DNA from: Xanthomonas dyei
GTDB taxonomy: Bacteria; Pseudomonadota; Gammaproteobacteria; Xanthomonadales; Xanthomonadaceae
Assembly (NCBI RefSeq): GCF_002939865.1
Contig: NZ_MDEE01000002.1
Span: 1-64,000 of the forward strand
Length of the DNA stretch: 64,000 bases
Direction of reading: 5' to 3'
The notes beneath the pieces were generated by a model. That model worked only from the letters and a program-made list of their open reading frames with translations, had not been told where the DNA came from and did no database searches. The position numbers and the translations under genes are program-made. Shown here piece after piece: positions 9,242 through 17,843 of the stretch (positions are counted from its first letter, which is position 1; every line of letters starts with the position of its first letter).

Positions 9242-10024
9242 CTAGAACGTGCCCGGATAACTGCCGCCGTCGATCAACAGGTTTTGCCCGGTGATATAGC
9301 CGGCCTGCGCGCTGCACAGAAACGCGCAGGCCGCGCCGAATTCGTCCGGCTCGCCGAAGCGCCCGGCCGGAATGGCGGCCTGCTTGCGCGCGGCGACCGC
9401 TTCGGCGGTGCTGCCTTGCTGTTGCGCGACGGCGGCGAAGTTGCCGCGCAGGCGGTCGGTGGCGAACTGGCCTGGCAACAGATTGTTGAGCGTGACGTTG
9501 TCGACCACCGTGCTGCGCGCCAGCCCGGCAACGAAGCCGGTGAGGCCGGCACGTGCGCCGTTGGACAGGCCCAGGATGTCGATCGGTGCCTTCACCGCGC
9601 TGGAGGTGATGTTGACGATGCGGCCGAAGCGACGCGCACGCATGGCATCGACGGTGGCGCGGATCAGTTCGATCGGCGCCAGCATGTTGGCGTCCAGCGC
9701 GCGCAGCCAGTCTGCGCGTTCCCACTGCCGGAAATCGCCCGGCGGCGGGCCGCCTGCGTTATTGATCAGGATGTCGACCTGCGGGCAGGCCGCGAGCGCG
9801 GCGGCGCGTCCTTCCGGTGTCGCGATATCGGCCACGACACTGCGCACGTCTCCGGCGCCGGGCAGTGCGCGCAATGCATCGGCGGCCGCGTCCAGTGCAG
9901 CGCGGCCGCGTGCGGCGATCACCACGTTGACGCCTTCGCGCGCCAACGCGCGGGCGCAGCCCAGGCCCAACCCTTTGCTGGCAGCGCAGACCAATGCCCA
10001 GCGCCCGGCGATTCCCAGATCCAT
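9242..10024 (-). CDS. short-chain dehydrogenase/reductase-like protein with altered active site
   Basis: A 260-residue SDR fold protein. The nucleotide-binding loop is present but atypical (CAASKGLGLGCARAL instead of TGxxxGxG), followed by NNAGG and the conserved NITSSAVKAP serine strand. The usual catalytic YxxxK is missing: the equivalent segment reads LGLSNGARAGLTGFV. This matches a known beta-ketoacyl-reductase-like SDR subgroup that lacks the canonical Tyr. The C-terminus has the normal FLCSAQAGYITGQNLLIDGG. It sits between bioC and bioH on the same strand, so a link with acyl-ACP metabolism is possible but unproven. Confidence 0.85.
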   Translation of the reverse strand: MDLGIAGRWALVCAASKGLGLGCARALAREGVNVVIAARGRAALDAAADALRALPGAGDVRSVVADIATPEGRAAALAACPQVDILINNAGGPPPGDFRQWERADWLRALDANMLAPIELIRATVDAMRARRFGRIVNITSSAVKAPIDILGLSNGARAGLTGFVAGLARSTVVDNVTLNNLLPGQFATDRLRGNFAAVAQQQGSTAEAVAARKQAAIPAGRFGEPDEFGAACAFLCSAQAGYITGQNLLIDGGSYPGTF

Positions 10025-10068
10025 GCGATGTGTCCCCGATCAGCGAAGTCGCATGATCGGCGATCTGC

Positions 10069-10830
10069 TCACGGCACGGACGCAACGAAGCGTTGCAACG
10101 CCTCGGCCACCTGATCGGCATGGCCGAGAAACGGTGCGTGGCCGCCGCCGGCGATGGTGAGTGCCTGCGCGTGTGGCGCAAGCGCGGCGGCGGCGTGCAT
10201 GCCGGCGGCCGGCACCAGCCGATCGCGTTGCCCGGCAATCCACAGGCTGGGGCGCGCCAGCTGCGGCAATGCGCGGCGCAGGTCGGTACGTTCGAGCAGG
10301 CGCAAGCCGTGTTGCAGGGCGTCGGCCGCCGGCTCGCCGCGTACGGTGAGCGTTTCGCGCAGGCTGCGCAGCTCGGCGCGCGCATGCGCCGAGCCCAGGG
10401 TATCCAACGCCAGAAAACGCTCCAGGGTGCCGCGGTAATCGCGCGCCAGGTCTTGGCCGAATTGCACGAACACGTCGCGCTCGACCGCATCGGCCCAGTC
10501 GGCACCCCGCACAAAGCGCGGCGTTGCCGCGATCATCGCCAGCCCACGCACCTGCGGTTGGGTGGCGGCGGCATGCAAGGCAAACAGGCCGCCCAGCGAC
10601 CAACCCACCCACACTGCCGGCGGCGTGGCCGCGGCAATCGCGGCGACCACGTACGGCAACGCCAACGGCGTGGTGTCGTCGCGACTGAAACCGTGCCCGG
10701 GCAGATCGACCAGATGCAGTTGGTAGTGCGACGACAGCCGCTCCACCAGCGGCGCAAACACGCCGCCGTGCAACGCCCAACCGTGCAGAAGAACCAGCGC
10801 AGGCCCGTGGCCGATGACATCGATATGCAT
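10069..10830 (-). CDS. bioH: pimeloyl-ACP methyl ester carboxylesterase BioH
   Basis: An alpha/beta hydrolase that removes the methyl group from pimeloyl-ACP methyl ester, freeing the intermediate for BioF. The 253 residues start at ATG 10830 (MHIDVIGHGPALVLLHGWA). LLHGWALHGG supplies the oxyanion region, VGWSLGGL the nucleophile elbow (Ser), and the C-terminal GGGHAPFLGH the catalytic His. An upstream in-frame start at 10926 is less likely because the extension is not conserved-looking. Confidence 0.93.
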   Translation of the reverse strand: MHIDVIGHGPALVLLHGWALHGGVFAPLVERLSSHYQLHLVDLPGHGFSRDDTTPLALPYVVAAIAAATPPAVWVGWSLGGLFALHAAATQPQVRGLAMIAATPRFVRGADWADAVERDVFVQFGQDLARDYRGTLERFLALDTLGSAHARAELRSLRETLTVRGEPAADALQHGLRLLERTDLRRALPQLARPSLWIAGQRDRLVPAAGMHAAAALAPHAQALTIAGGGHAPFLGHADQVAEALQRFVASVP

Positions 10831-10858
10831 GCATGGATTGTCGCCGATTGGCGCGCGC

Positions 10859-11220
10859 TCAGCGTGCAGCGCGTATGCGCTTTGCATTGATCGCAGGCGC
10901 CAGCACTGCCCATTGCTGGCGTGCATACCGGCGCCAGCACCAGCGATCCGGCCAACGCCAGCGACGCGCGCGCTGTGTGGCGATCGCCGCCGCTAGCCAG
11001 TCGTGATCGAAGCCCTCCCACACGCCGGCCACGCTGCGCAGATTGCCGATCAGCACCGGGTGCACCTCGTGCAGCAGCATCGTGCGCAGTTGCGGCAACG
11101 TAAACGGCGAGGCGGCCAGGATCCGGGAAATGCGCGCGTGGTCGCCATCGCACGCGCTATCCAGATACAGCAGCGACAGCGCCTCCCAGGCGTGGCGGTT
11201 GGCGTGTCGGGCGCGGTCAT
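10859..11220 (-). pseudogene. small conserved protein, probably frameshifted near its start
   Basis: Reading leftward from about 11225 the frame gives HAWEALSLLYLDSACDGDHA and, further on, LHEVHPVLIGNLRSVAGVW. This looks like a family of small uncharacterised proteobacterial proteins (the DUF7079 type, as I recall it). The frame has no usable start upstream: the only ATG in the right place (11220, MTAPDTPTATP) is one frame off and would need a shift near 11190. A TTG at 11098 would drop the best-conserved part. Either the gene is broken or it uses a rare start. It lies between bioF and bioH. Confidence 0.5.
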
Positions 11221-11510
11221 TGCCATGTCAGCGGACCTGTTCCCAGTGACTGCCGGCGTGGATGCTGCGGTATCGGCGAGGAGCTGCCGACGCTCGGGTG
11301 ACTGCGTTCGAGCGGAAGCCCTGCCGCAGTGGGTTGATCGGGCGTGCGGTTGTTTTGTTCGCGCATGACGCGTGCTGCGGCGCTAGGCCGTGCGCCCCAC
11401 GCCGCCAACGCAGGTGTGCATGCGGTCGAAACGTGCGCGTTGACAGGGCGCAGGCATCGCACCGTCCGCGCCTGTCCGGCGTTGCGCACGAGCGCGCTGC
11501 CGGCCGCGCG

Positions 11511-12716
11511 TTAAGCGGATGCGCGCAGCGGCTGCCGGCTGACCACATCGCGCGCCTGCACGATCGCCTCGATCAATGCCTGCACCTGCTGCGGCGTGTG
11601 CAGCGCCGACAAGGTCACGCGCAGGCGCGCCTTGCCTTCGGGCACGGTGGGCGGGCGGATCGCGCCGACCATGAAACCGGCCTGTTCGAGTGCGGCCGAC
11701 ATCGCCATCACCGTGGCTTCTTCGCCGCACAGCAGCGGCTGGATCGGCGTGTCGGAGGCCATCAGTTCGAACCCATGCCGGCGCGCGCCGTCGCGGAAGC
11801 TGCCGATCAATTCGACCAGGCGTGCACGTCGCCAATCGTCGCGGCGCGCCAGCCGCACCGCGGCCAGGGTGGCGGCCACCTGCGCCGGCGGCAGCGCGGT
11901 GGTGTAGATGTACGGGCGCGCGGTTTCGGCCAGATGGCGGATCAGCGCTTCTTCGCCGACCACGACCGCGCCGTAGCCGCCGAGCGCCTTGCCCAGCGTC
12001 ACCAACTGCAGCGGCACTTCGGCAACGCCCAGGCCGGCATCGGCGACGCAGCCGCGCCCCTGCGGGCCGACCACGCCCACGCCGTGCGCATCGTCGACAT
12101 AGAACAAGGCCTCCTGCATGCGCGCCACCAGGCTCAAGGCACGCAGCGGCGCCACATCGCCATCCATGCTGAAAACGCCGTCGCTGGCCAGCATCGCCGC
12201 GCCCTCGGGGGCGCCCTTGAGCTGGCGCATCGCGCCTTCCACATCCAGATGTGGATACCGCCGCAGCCGGCAGCCGGCCAGGCGCGTGGCGTCGAGCAGG
12301 CTGGCGTGATTGAGCCGGTCCTGCACGCAGACATCGTCTTCTTCGCTGAGCAAGGCTTGCTGCACGGCCAGATTGGCGATGAAGCCGCTTCCGAACAGCA
12401 GCGCCGACGGGTAGCCCAGCCACTCGGCGATCTCGCGCTCGAGCGTTTCGTGAGCGGTGTGGTGGCCGCAGATCAGATGCGAGGCGGTCGCGCCGGCGCC
12501 ATCGCGCGCGGCGGCGTCCTGCAGGGCGGCAACCACTTCGAACTGTTGCGACAGGCCCAGATAGTCGTTGGAACAGAAACCGGTCAGCCAGCGGCCGTCG
12601 ATCTCCAGCCGTACGCCATCGCGGCGGCCGACCTGGCGGCGCACCCGCACCCGTTCCTGGGCGACGCGCAACTTGCGCAGCGACGAAATCCGTTCGTGCA
12701 GATCGGGGCGAGCCAT
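11511..12716 (-). CDS. bioF: 8-amino-7-oxononanoate synthase BioF
   Basis: A PLP enzyme joining pimeloyl-ACP and L-alanine to form KAPA in biotin synthesis. The 401 residues start at ATG 12716 ([10 protein letters not shown]). It has the early SNDYLGLSQ motif, [10 protein letters not shown], the [15 protein letters not shown] segment with the Asp that contacts the PLP nitrogen, and [15 protein letters not shown] holding the Schiff-base lysine. An in-frame start at 12767 would add 17 poorly conserved residues. It is leftward, downstream of bioB. Confidence 0.95.
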   Translation of the reverse strand: MARPDLHERISSLRKLRVAQERVRVRRQVGRRDGVRLEIDGRWLTGFCSNDYLGLSQQFEVVAALQDAAARDGAGATASHLICGHHTAHETLEREIAEWLGYPSALLFGSGFIANLAVQQALLSEEDDVCVQDRLNHASLLDATRLAGCRLRRYPHLDVEGAMRQLKGAPEGAAMLASDGVFSMDGDVAPLRALSLVARMQEALFYVDDAHGVGVVGPQGRGCVADAGLGVAEVPLQLVTLGKALGGYGAVVVGEEALIRHLAETARPYIYTTALPPAQVAATLAAVRLARRDDWRRARLVELIGSFRDGARRHGFELMASDTPIQPLLCGEEATVMAMSAALEQAGFMVGAIRPPTVPEGKARLRVTLSALHTPQQVQALIEAIVQARDVVSRQPLRASA

Positions 12717-12920
12717 GAGGGAGTTCGACAACAGATAAGGGCCGCTAGCGTAGCGTGCCGCGGCCACATCGCCCAGCCGGCACCGACGGCCGGTGGGGCG
12801 GGTTGGCTGCCCGGTGAGCTTGGGCTGCCAGTCATAACGGTTTACTGCCGCGCCTGGCCCTACTGCGGTCAGCAGGGCCGGGCGCAGTGCAGGCTCATCC
12901 TTGGATGGCGTGCGCCGTCG

Positions 12921-13955
12921 TCACGCTGCGTGCTCGCAGGCCGCGCCGCGGGTGATGTCCGCATGCACCGTGCCGGGGTGGTCGTGGTCGGCGGCGTCGA
13001 CGGTGATCTGCATCGGGCGCAGGCCCAGGCGTTGGAACAGGGCCTGGTCGCGCTCGGTGTCCGGGTTACCGGTGGTCAGCAGTTTTTCGCCGTAGAAGAT
13101 CGAGTTGGCGCCGGCCAGGAAGCACAGCGCCTGCAGCTCGTCGCTCATCGCCTCGCGGCCGGCGGACAGGCGCACCATCGACTTGGGCATGACGATGCGG
13201 GCCACCGCGATCATGCGCACAAACTCGAACGGATCCAGTTGCTGGGTGCCGTGCAGCGGCGTGCCGGGGACCTGCACCAGCTGATTGATCGGCACCGAGT
13301 CCGGATGCGCCGGCAAGGTGGCCAGCGCCAGCAGCAGGCCAATGCGGTGCTCGCGGGTCTCGCCCATGCCGACGATGCCGCCGCAGCAGGTCTTCAGGCC
13401 CACATCGCGCACGTGCTCCAGGGTGTTCAGGCGGTCCTGGTACTGGCGGGTGTGGATGATGGAATCGTAGTAATCCGGCGCGGTGTCCAGATTGTGGTTG
13501 TAGTAGTCCAGCCCGGCGTCCTTGAGCGCGCGCGCCTGGCCGGCGTCGAGCATGCCGAGCGTGGCGCAGGTTTCCAGGCCCATGGCTTTGACCTCGCGGA
13601 TCATCGCGGCCACCTTGGGGATGTCGCGCTCCTTCGGCGAGCGCCACGCCGCGCCCATGCAGAACCGCGAGGCGCCGGCGTCCTTGGCCTGGCGTGCCTT
13701 GGCGACCACTTCTTCGGTTTCCATCAGCTTTTGCGCGGTCACGCCGGTGTCGTAGCGCTGCGCTTGCGGGCAGTACGCGCAATCTTCCGGACAACCGCCG
13801 GTCTTGACCGACAGCAGCGTGGAAACCTGTACCTGCGCCGGATCGAACTGTGCGCGGTGCACGCTGGCCGCGTGATGCAGCAACTCGGGGAACGGCAGAT
13901 CGAACAACGCCTGCAGCTCTTTGCGATCCCAGTCATGGCGTACGACAACAGACAT
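12921..13955 (-). CDS. bioB: biotin synthase BioB
   Basis: A radical-SAM enzyme that inserts sulfur into dethiobiotin. The 344 residues include [18 protein letters not shown], whose three cysteines (CxxxCxxC) bind the 4Fe-4S cluster. Also present are the [12 protein letters not shown] strand, [13 protein letters not shown] and [13 protein letters not shown], with the Arg and Cys ligands of the auxiliary 2Fe-2S cluster in the C-terminal half. The start is ATG 13955. It is divergent from comF with about 50 bp between, so the promoters must overlap. Confidence 0.96.
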   Translation of the reverse strand: MSVVVRHDWDRKELQALFDLPFPELLHHAASVHRAQFDPAQVQVSTLLSVKTGGCPEDCAYCPQAQRYDTGVTAQKLMETEEVVAKARQAKDAGASRFCMGAAWRSPKERDIPKVAAMIREVKAMGLETCATLGMLDAGQARALKDAGLDYYNHNLDTAPDYYDSIIHTRQYQDRLNTLEHVRDVGLKTCCGGIVGMGETREHRIGLLLALATLPAHPDSVPINQLVQVPGTPLHGTQQLDPFEFVRMIAVARIVMPKSMVRLSAGREAMSDELQALCFLAGANSIFYGEKLLTTGNPDTERDQALFQRLGLRPMQITVDAADHDHPGTVHADITRGAACEHAA

Positions 13956-14004
13956 CGGAGTTTCCTGACAGTCAGCGGCTTGGAAGCCAGGCAGTCTGGT
14001 GAGC

Positions 14005-14730
14005 ATGGAAGAGGCTGTCAACTTTGAAGAGGTAGGGTCGGTTTACAGATGGCCGCAACGGGTGTTGCGCCTGCTGTTGCCGAGCCTGTGCCTGGTGTGC
14101 GCGGAGGCGGGCATGTCCGATTGCGATCTGTGTCCATCGTGCCGGGCCGCATTGCCGGAGCACGGCCATGCCTGTCTGTGCTGCGCCACCCAGCTGTTCG
14201 CCTCCGATGGCGTGGCACTTTGCGGGCAGTGTCTGCAGCAGATTCCGCCCCTGCAGCGCGTGCATGCGTGCTTCACCTATCGCTGGCCGGTGGACGGATT
14301 GCTGCGGCGCTTCAAGTTCCATCAGGACCTGGCGGCAGGGCGCCTGCTCAGCGAATTGATGGCCAGGCGCTGCGCACGGTTGCCGCGGCCGCAGGCCCTG
14401 GTGCCGGTGAGCCTGCATCGGCAGCGCCTGCGCCAGCGCGGGTACGACCAGGCGCTTGAGCTGGCCAGACCGCTGGGCCGCGCGCTGCGGTTGCCGTGCT
14501 TGCCGTTGCTGCGCCGCGTGCGTGCGACGGCGCAGCAATCCGAGCTGGATGCCGTCGAGCGCCAACGCAATCTGCGCGATGCGTTCATCGCACGCGGCGC
14601 CTTGCCCGCACATGTGGCGCTGGTGGACGACGTAATGACCACCGGTGCCACGCTGCACGCGGCAGCGCAGGCCTTGCGACGCGCGGGCGTGCAACGGGTC
14701 GATGCCTGGGTGTGCGCGCGGGTGCCGTGA
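14005..14730 (+). CDS. comF: ComF family phosphoribosyltransferase-like protein
   Basis: A 241-residue ComF/GntX family protein. The N-terminus has a zinc-ribbon-like set of CxxC pairs (CLVC, CDLCPSC, CLCC, CGQC). The C-terminus is a type I phosphoribosyltransferase domain with the PRPP loop [15 protein letters not shown]. The conserved [17 protein letters not shown] lies in the middle. Relatives take part in natural transformation or DNA use; the exact reaction is unknown. ATG 14005 is taken; GTG 13999 is two codons upstream. Divergent from bioB. Confidence 0.88.
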   Translation: MEEAVNFEEVGSVYRWPQRVLRLLLPSLCLVCAEAGMSDCDLCPSCRAALPEHGHACLCCATQLFASDGVALCGQCLQQIPPLQRVHACFTYRWPVDGLLRRFKFHQDLAAGRLLSELMARRCARLPRPQALVPVSLHRQRLRQRGYDQALELARPLGRALRLPCLPLLRRVRATAQQSELDAVERQRNLRDAFIARGALPAHVALVDDVMTTGATLHAAAQALRRAGVQRVDAWVCARVP

Positions 14731-15104
14731 TGGTGTGGGTGGGAGCGGTCTGTGGTTGAGATGGCCGGGGCTGAGGCAAGGCTGCCGTAAGTGGTGGCAA
14801 GCTAGGTCAACGACGGGGTCGGGCCGGCGGGGGCTTTGCCGCTCTGTGCGGCTGATCGGCGCGTTACGCGTTTCTCGCTTCGGCTCGGATTTGGTGGTCA
14901 GGTGGGTGCTGTTCGTTTAGCGCGACGCTGCCCCGGGTTCTCGGGTAGCAGGCAGGCGGTCTTGTCACTCGGTGAGCGCGATCACAGGCGTAGACGCGAG
15001 TGTCGGTGGGCTGCTGTCGTGCTTAAGACGCTTAAAACACGGGCGAAGTGAGCCTCGGCTAAAAGCAGATGCTGATGCGAGTGCGGGCTTGTTGCATCGG
15101 CCCG

Positions 15105-15147
15105 TCCCCTCACCCCAACCCTTCTCCCGCAGGAGAGGGGCTTGTCG
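15105..15147. repeat. REP-like element, first of two copies
   Basis: TCCCCTCACCCCAACCCTTC leads into CTCCCGCAGGAGAGGGGCTTG, giving a short imperfect stem. A close copy is at 63846-63888 (CCTCACCTCAACCCCTCTCC leading into CCGGTGGGAGAGGGGCTTTG). Such sequences are scattered through Xanthomonas genomes in convergent gaps. Confidence 0.6.
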
Positions 15148-15285
15148 CCTGCGGATTGGCCCTCAGCACTCTGGGCGTTATCTGGAGAGGTCGGTGCGGG
15201 TTCTATCAGCGCGGTTGTGGAAAGAGATCATCTGCTCGGAAAGCCTGGCGCACAGCCTTTAGCGTCTCCCACACCCCGAATTACG

Positions 15286-15350
15286 AATTACGAATCCCAA
15301 ACTACGAATCCCAAACTACGAATCCCAAACTACGAATCCCAAACTACGAA
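15286..15350. repeat. 14-bp direct tandem repeat
   Basis: The unit TACGAATCCCAAAC is repeated about four times in perfect register (from about 15290), with degenerate half-units at both ends (ATTACGAATTACGAATC, CCCCAATCCCC). It lies just after the leftward ubiA stop codon. Slippage-prone repeats of this kind vary in number between strains. Confidence 0.8.
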
Positions 15351-15366
15351 TCCCCAATCCCCGCTC

Positions 15367-16266
15367 CTAACGCACTGCCACCGCGATCCCGACAAAGATC
15401 GCCAAACCCACCCAATTGTTATGCAGGAAGGCGCGAAAGCAGGGTCCGCGTTCGCGGTGGCGGGCGATGCGGAATTCGTAGAGCACCAGCGCTGCCGCCA
15501 CGCTCAGGCCCGCCCAGTAGGCTGCATCCAGGCCGGCGCGCAGTCCGACGGCTGCCAGGGTCGCAAACATCGCCGCGTAGAGCGCGCCTTGCGCCAGCAG
15601 GTCGTACTTGCCGAACAGGATGGCGGTGGACTTGCTGCCCATGCGGATGTCGTCGTCGCGATCGACCATGGCGTACCAGGTGTCGTACGCGGTCGCCCAC
15701 AGGATATTGGCCCCATACAACAACCAGCCCAGCAACGGCACGCTGCCTTGCACGGCCGCAAAGCCCATCGGGATGCCCCAGCCGAACGCCATGCCCAGAT
15801 AGACCTGCGGCAGGTGAGTGTGACGCTTCAAATACGGGTAGCTCGCGGCCAGGAACACGCCGGGCACGCTCAGTGCCACGGTGAGCCAGTTGAGGCTGAG
15901 CACCGATGCGAACGCCACCAGCATCAGCACCACGAATACCCACAGCGCTTCGCGCCCGGACACCGCGCCGGTGGCGAGCGGGCGCGACTTGGTGCGCTCT
16001 ACATGCGGGTCCAGCCAGCGGTCGGCGTAGTCGTTGATCACGCAACCGGCCGAGCGGGTCAGCCAGACCCCTGCGGTGAACACGAACAGCGTCCATAGCG
16101 GTGGCATGCCGTCGGCGGCGAGCCACAGTGCCCACCAGGTGGGCCAGAGCAGCAGCAAGCTGCCGATCGGGCGGTCGCCACGCACTAACTTCCAGTATTG
16201 CCCCAGCCGCTCGGACCACGTCAGCGCGGGCGCTGCGGGTGCCTGTTCGAAACCATGCTTGCTCAT
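15367..16266 (-). CDS. ubiA: 4-hydroxybenzoate octaprenyltransferase UbiA
   Basis: An integral-membrane prenyltransferase that attaches the polyprenyl chain to 4-hydroxybenzoate in ubiquinone synthesis. The 299 residues have about eight membrane helices and both Asp-rich motifs. [20 protein letters not shown] is the first (N/DxxxD), and [19 protein letters not shown] the second. The start at ATG 16266 (MSKHGFEQ) is preferred to an upstream frame start at 16350. It runs leftward, away from tRNA-Arg. Confidence 0.95.
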   Translation of the reverse strand: MSKHGFEQAPAAPALTWSERLGQYWKLVRGDRPIGSLLLLWPTWWALWLAADGMPPLWTLFVFTAGVWLTRSAGCVINDYADRWLDPHVERTKSRPLATGAVSGREALWVFVVLMLVAFASVLSLNWLTVALSVPGVFLAASYPYLKRHTHLPQVYLGMAFGWGIPMGFAAVQGSVPLLGWLLYGANILWATAYDTWYAMVDRDDDIRMGSKSTAILFGKYDLLAQGALYAAMFATLAAVGLRAGLDAAYWAGLSVAAALVLYEFRIARHRERGPCFRAFLHNNWVGLAIFVGIAVAVR

Positions 16267-16561
16267 GCTGCAAAGGGTAGCAGCGCGCCCTGGATGCGGC
16301 CATCCGGGTGCGGCCATGCACGTGCTGGCTGCAAGAACTCCGGTCGACACGCGGATATGCGTCTGCGGTCGGAACTTGGCGAAGCAACGCGTGCGTGGGG
16401 CTCGGTGGCCGGGCCGGGTGTCGGCTGCTCCGGCGAGCGCGCGCGCTCCGCATGAGGGAGTGTGCGGAGCACATTGGACATCTCCCGCCAGACGGCCGGC
16501 GGACGCCAGCGGCCCAAGGCATCACGCGGCTGGCGCAGGTTCTGGCATAATGCGCGGCCAG

Positions 16562-16638
16562 GCGCTCGTAGCTCAGCCGGATAGAGTAGTGGCTTCCGAA
16601 GCCATTGGTCGGGGGTTCGAATCCCTCCGGGCGCACCA
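16562..16638 (+). tRNA. tRNA-Arg (anticodon CCG)
   Basis: A 77-nt tRNA with encoded CCA. The acceptor stem pairs GCGCTCG (16562-16568) with CGGGCGC and discriminator A. The anticodon arm GTGGC-TTCCGAA-GCCAT gives anticodon CCG, reading CGG. The T arm has GGGGG-TTCGAAT-CCCTC. It marks the border between the housekeeping block and the region leading into the hrp cluster, and tRNA-Arg genes are common island attachment sites. No integrase gene or repeated tRNA 3' end was found in the window. Confidence 0.95.
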
Positions 16639-16671
16639 GATGACTCCCTTCAGGGACATCCAAGAAAGTCC

Positions 16672-16698
16672 AAAACCCCCGAGAAATCGGGGGTTTTT
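16672..16698 (+). terminator. Rho-independent terminator of tRNA-Arg
   Basis: AAAACCCCCGA and TCGGGGGTTTTTT form a strong stem around GAAA/AT, followed by a T run. It lies 34 nt after the tRNA CCA and fits the end of its transcript. Confidence 0.85.
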
Positions 16699-16813
16699 TA
16701 TTGCCCGCAGGTCCTCCTGGATCCATCGTGATCGGTTGCCATCCAGGCTGATCGGCGGGCATGGATGGGGGCAGCAGCAGCCCCAATACGAGTACGGATG
16801 CCCCATGTCGCCA

Positions 16814-16951
16814 AGAGCCGCTAACAAAACGACGATGCTCACCGTCAGCCGGCCGGTGCTCGGTGCGGAATGTACCGGCCGCACACCCAGTTCCAAGCGC
16901 GCCGTGCACACCCACCTGACGACTGCTCGCTACGTTTTATCAGCCGCTAGT
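16814..16951. mobile_element. MITE-like palindromic element, copy 1
   Basis: Begins AGAGCCGCTAACAAAAC and ends GTTTTATCAGCCGCTAG, imperfect terminal inverted repeats of 17 bp. Internally it carries the conserved GCACACCCACCTGACGACTG seen in the other copies in reverse orientation. There is no transposase inside. It fills most of the gap between tRNA-Arg and the leftward DUF1868 gene. Confidence 0.65.
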
Positions 16952-17047
16952 TAGGTATCTCAGTCGCTCTTTAGGTATCGCCTGCGGAGGAGTGGCGAGA
17001 TCGCACACCTCACTCCAGTCCCAAGTCCCCATTCCCAAATCTCCACC

Positions 17048-17833
17048 TCACACCTCGCGCACCGTCCGGAACGCATCCATATCGGTAAACGTGCAAAAGT
17101 GAAAACGCGGGATCGTGATGGGGCCCGCTGCCGCAAGCCGCTTGAGCCAGCCGCCCACTGCGGCGCGATAGGCAGCCTGTTCTGCGCGATCGAGCGTTTC
17201 GCACAGGTAGGCCAGCGAGATATGAAACTGGAAGTTGATGTAGTCCGGGCGCTGCAGGCGGGTCAGCGTCATCAGTGCCTGACGCGCGGCTTCCAGGCGC
17301 TGCGCGGTCTGTGCATCGGCAGGTTGCAGCGGGATGAGCAGATTGTCGTTGCTGCCGGTCTTTGCCGCAGACGGATTCACCACAAAGCTGCACGCACCCA
17401 ACGGCGCTGCAGTGCGTTGCGCCAGCCGCGAAAGAAAATCGGCATTGATCTCGCTCAACGCCACATCGCGCGTCAGATCGCTTGGCCATGGCCCGCTGGC
17501 GCGGTCGATCTCGTTGACCCCGCCCAGCAGGGTCACGTGATAACTGCTGGGTGGCAGCAGCGCGAACTTGCTCGCGAAGCGGTGCTCGGGCAGTTCGCGG
17601 TAGATGTCCAGCACGCGGTCGAAGCTGTCGTAGCTCTCGCCCTGTTGTTCGAGGTGGCCCACGAAGGTATTGCCGGCAAATGCCATCGGCCGACGTGAGC
17701 GCAGGAACTTGCGCCCCACATCCGGCGGCGGTGTGCTGGCCAGCGCGGGCAGGCCGCTGGTCAGCAGCGTGGCGCCGGCTGCGGCGGCCATCAGATGGCG
17801 GCGGCTGATGGGGGTGTCCAGAAACGACGACAT
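17048..17833 (-). CDS. Tat-exported 2H-phosphoesterase-like (DUF1868) protein
   Basis: A 261-residue protein. The N-terminus has a twin-arginine signal (SRRHLMAAAAGATLLTSGLP, ending ALAS), so it should be exported folded. Two HxS/T motifs typical of the 2H phosphoesterase superfamily are present: YHVTLLGG and FHISLAYL. Between and around them the layout fits DUF1868. Expected activity is on a cyclic phosphodiester or similar substrate in the periplasm; the substrate is unknown. Only about 10 bp separate it from the upstream TonB-dependent receptor gene, so the two are probably co-transcribed. Confidence 0.8.
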   Translation of the reverse strand: MSSFLDTPISRRHLMAAAAGATLLTSGLPALASTPPPDVGRKFLRSRRPMAFAGNTFVGHLEQQGESYDSFDRVLDIYRELPEHRFASKFALLPPSSYHVTLLGGVNEIDRASGPWPSDLTRDVALSEINADFLSRLAQRTAAPLGACSFVVNPSAAKTGSNDNLLIPLQPADAQTAQRLEAARQALMTLTRLQRPDYINFQFHISLAYLCETLDRAEQAAYRAAVGGWLKRLAAAGPITIPRFHFCTFTDMDAFRTVREV

Positions 17834-17843
17834 GGGGAGCTCC

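Larger units (their letters stand above)
14731..15366. other. non-coding gap with repeats between comF and ubiA
   Basis: No convincing gene is seen in this 636-bp convergent gap. Open frames here have no recognisable family or ribosome site. It holds a REP-like CCCTC...GAGAGGGG element (15105-15147) and a 14-bp tandem repeat (15286-15350), entered separately. Confidence 0.6.

Noticed and set aside
11262-14027. 921-codon rightward open frame
   Set aside because: Antisense of bioF and bioB; no recognisable protein character.
15286-15350. possible CRISPR array
   Set aside because: The units are directly abutting 14-bp repeats with no spacers, and there are no cas genes.
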